From Psoroptes ovis (lineage: Eukaryota; Arthropoda; Arachnida; Sarcoptiformes; Psoroptidae): a DNA stretch of 64,000 nt. The stretch is from positions 2,046,001 through 2,110,000 of the forward strand of contig PQWQ01000002.1 in NCBI GenBank assembly GCA_002943765.1. The letters are read 5' to 3'. Each line of letters starts with the position of its first letter. Within the stretch, counting starts at the first letter, position 1. The position numbers and the translations under genes were made by a program. This document shows, piece by piece, positions 61,259 through 64,000 of the stretch. Below the pieces are notes generated by a model. The model was not told the origin of the DNA and made no database searches. It worked only from the letters and a program-made list of their open reading frames with translations.

Positions 61259-64000
61259 CGAATCAAGAATTGAAAAATAAAAGAATCAAGGATAAGAAAA
61301 TACGAGAATACGAATTGAAGAATCAAAGAATTTGGAATTGTTTGAAATTGAATTCAATTCACATTTCAAACAAAAAAAAAAGGAAAGAAATTACATTTAT
61401 ATAAAAATAAAATTGAAATAAAAGAAACAATAATAATGATAATAACAACGATGTAATTGATTTATATTTATTGATATATAAATGTGAAAATTTCTATTCT
61501 ATAGTCTAGTATTATACGTATAATACATGCATTTTTTGACATTTTATCAAATTTTTCGAAATAAACAATATACGACAGATCCTCACTGGTACATGTTCGA
61601 TGTCAATGATGATGTTTAAAGATGTTTCGAAGATGTCTATAATCATATTGTCTATGATTGCAAAACGAACGAATCGACCAACAAATGCACCAAAACACAC
61701 ACACACATACACACAAAAATTATATCTATCCATCTATCTATCTATATAAATATGTTTACATATAACTTTTGAAATTATTGAAATGTAAAAAATTATTGCA
61801 ATTCTTGTGTAAATTTTTTCGACATTCAAAAGGATATTATTATTATTATTATTATTAATACAATCCATTATAACTGATGCAACCATTTTTCGATATAATA
61901 TTTCATGTTTTTGCTTTTTCGATACAAAAAAAAATAATAAAAACCAAAAATGATGATCCAAATTATTATCATCCATTCTAGATTTTTGTTGATGATATCA
62001 TTATGATCGTTATCATTATCGATATATACAATTTTTGAATTCGATACATTCAAAACTTGTACACAACATCTAAGCAAATAAACATGATTTCGAAGAGGGG
62101 GGAGGCAAGAAATTTTTTCTCATGATTTTTTTTATCATCAGAGACAATGGATAATGATGATAATAATAATGGCAAACATCATTAGACATTTAATAAGGGA
62201 AATAAAGACAACTGAAACAAGCTAGATGTTTGTAAGTGTGTGTGTGTGTATGTTTGTATTTGAGTACATATATGATATTGATACAATGAATTTTGGTGAT
62301 GATAAGTGACATAAATCATCATCATCATTATCATCATCAAAAATATTACAAAATCAGCAAATAAACATTGAAAAACAATAGATAAAAACACATTGACATT
62401 GTCAAATCGAGGCGAAAAAAATGAATAATCTTTCACAAATTCTAAATCAAACAATTGATGATCAAGACATGGAGACACGAATCATAGCATTATAAAAACA
62501 ATGACAGTAAGGATAATAACGGGTAGAATCAAAATCTAAATCAAATGAAATGATTTTAAACCAAACAAAACATTCATTGACAATCAAATTAAAAAAAACA
62601 CATGATTAATTATTGTTTAATCATTGATCGATTGCTTGATTATTCTTTTATTGAAAAATTTATTCGATGAATATTTGAATTTTTTTGGAAAATTTCGAAT
62701 TCATCCATGAATGATTTGAACATTTTTCAGCATCTTTAATCAAACTTAATCATATTTCTTATTTTTTATTAAATAAACAATTTAATTTTGCCCTTAAAAT
62801 ACATTAGTTTAGATTTTATTGAAATGTTTTCTTTCATTTTTATTTATCATTGATCATAGAAACAGAAATCAGAGAAATCAAAGTTGGTTTAAAAATATTA
62901 TTTGAATAAACAAATAAAAGTTTTCTTTTTTGAGAAATCAAAAAATCAAATCAAATCAAAATGAAATGTCAATCTTATTTATATTTTATGTTATTTATTC
63001 AAAAGTTTTGCATTATTATTCACCAGAAAAGTGAACGAAAACGAAAATTAAATTAGAAATCCTTTTTTTTTTGAATGTGATTGACATATGATGTGTGTGT
63101 TGTGATTGATTTTGATTCAGATTTTTTTCGGGTGTTTTTTTAAAACTCACGGAGAATTTAATGCAAAAACGAATATCTTGATGCAACATATATGATTATC
63201 GTACAAGTTTCATTTATTATCATCAGCGAAAATCTCTACAATCCTTCACAATTTTTGAATGGAATTTTATAGCAAAAACTTCCCTAATAACCATAACAAC
63301 ATTTAAATTTTTTTAAAAATCTTGGATTTTTATTTTTTCTTTTATTTTTCGAGAAAATTTTTCAAAGGCGAAACACAAGTTTATCCATTATTGTACAATA
63401 ATGACTTTAGTCCTATTACTAAGCTATGAAGCAAACTATTCAAAACATTTTTTATTTTATTTCATTATTTTTGCAGAATTTTTTCATTTTTTAGATTCTA
63501 AAACTAAGAAAAAATACAGAGAAAACAAAGAAAACATCTGCAAATCAAAAGAAATGGAAAATTATTATCATCATTATTATTATTATTACAAATGAAATCA
63601 TAGATCTGAAATGAAAGAAAAATTTAAAATATTTTCACTGTGTGTAAAAATAATAATAATCAAAGAAAGTCTGAATTTTTGTGAAAAAATTCAATTGTTA
63701 TATTACGATTCACATTCACATTCATACAATAGCAATAATAATGATAATAATAATTGTAATTGTTTTTCTTTTGCACAAAAGAAATTATAACGACCAAAAG
63801 CGAAGCGAGAAAAAATTAATGATGATACGAATTTGTGAAGAAAATTCAATTTTTTTTCGGTGGAAGAAAATTTCGTAAAAAATTATTAAATTCAATTTAA
63901 TTCCAACACACATCTGTGTGTGTCTGTGTTCATGAATTCATTGGGAAAAATAATGACGATGATGATGATGATGAATACAGAATCATTGTCGAAAAAAAAT
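61259..64000. other. Right-end non-coding stretch
   Basis: AT-rich with TAT repeats at 61838-61858, (GT) near 62238 and a G run at 62097-62105. I see no coding or RNA gene. Confidence 0.5.

Noticed and set aside
1..64000. tRNA genes, CRISPR arrays and bacterial-type operons
   Set aside because: No B-box-like GGTTCGANTCC with an A-box partner was found by eye. There are no regularly spaced repeats other than the gag repeats, and the gene structure is eukaryotic.

Overview
The window is very A+T-rich animal nuclear DNA, full of AT microsatellites, poly-A runs and CA/GT repeats. Every gene that can be identified is the orthologue of an animal gene: FHOD-type formin, site-1 protease (MBTPS1), a secreted Cu/Zn superoxide dismutase, CYLD and MAF1. 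Very high A+T, Asn/Ser-rich proteins and introns of about 50-130 bp next to a few very long ones suggest an arthropod, most likely an astigmatid mite of the dust-mite or scabies-mite type. The mite assignment is inference from composition and style; no mite-specific marker was seen. All splice sites were placed by eye from GT/AG signals, reading frame and remembered homologues.

Layout. From 1 to 24.45 kb on the minus strand lies the 5' part of a FHOD formin gene, seen only as three short coding islands (24129-24449, 6230-6357, 649-707) separated by introns of about 17.8 kb and 5.5 kb; the rest of the gene lies off the left edge. A 5.36-kb Ty3/Gypsy-class LTR retrotransposon (6705-12061) sits in intron 1, in the same orientation as the gene. 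Its two 233-bp LTRs are identical in the given sequence. Its pol is Gypsy-like but its gag looks like a BEL/Pao gag, and one frameshift in RNase H separates gag-PR-RT from RNase H-integrase. From 24.45 to 37.9 kb I find no convincing gene, only candidate islands. From 37.92 to 41.16 kb on the minus strand there is a large Ser/Asn-rich gene I do not recognise; it is incomplete at its 3' end and probably has a spliced 5'UTR.

The right part is gene-dense. MBTPS1 (minus, 45826-49152, three exons) and the SOD gene (plus, 49737-50441, one exon) diverge from a shared 584-bp spacer. CYLD (plus, 51110-53906, five exons) converges on MAF1 (minus, 55289-58892, six exons). Upstream of MAF1, 60.25-61.26 kb holds short open, splice-bordered minus-strand segments that may be 5'UTR exons of MAF1 or a separate small gene. 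The last 2.7 kb show no gene.

The genes do not form a pathway. They cover actin assembly (FHOD), membrane-bound transcription-factor and glycoprotein processing in the secretory route (MBTPS1), extracellular superoxide removal (SOD), deubiquitination in NF-kB-type signalling (CYLD) and repression of RNA polymerase III (MAF1).
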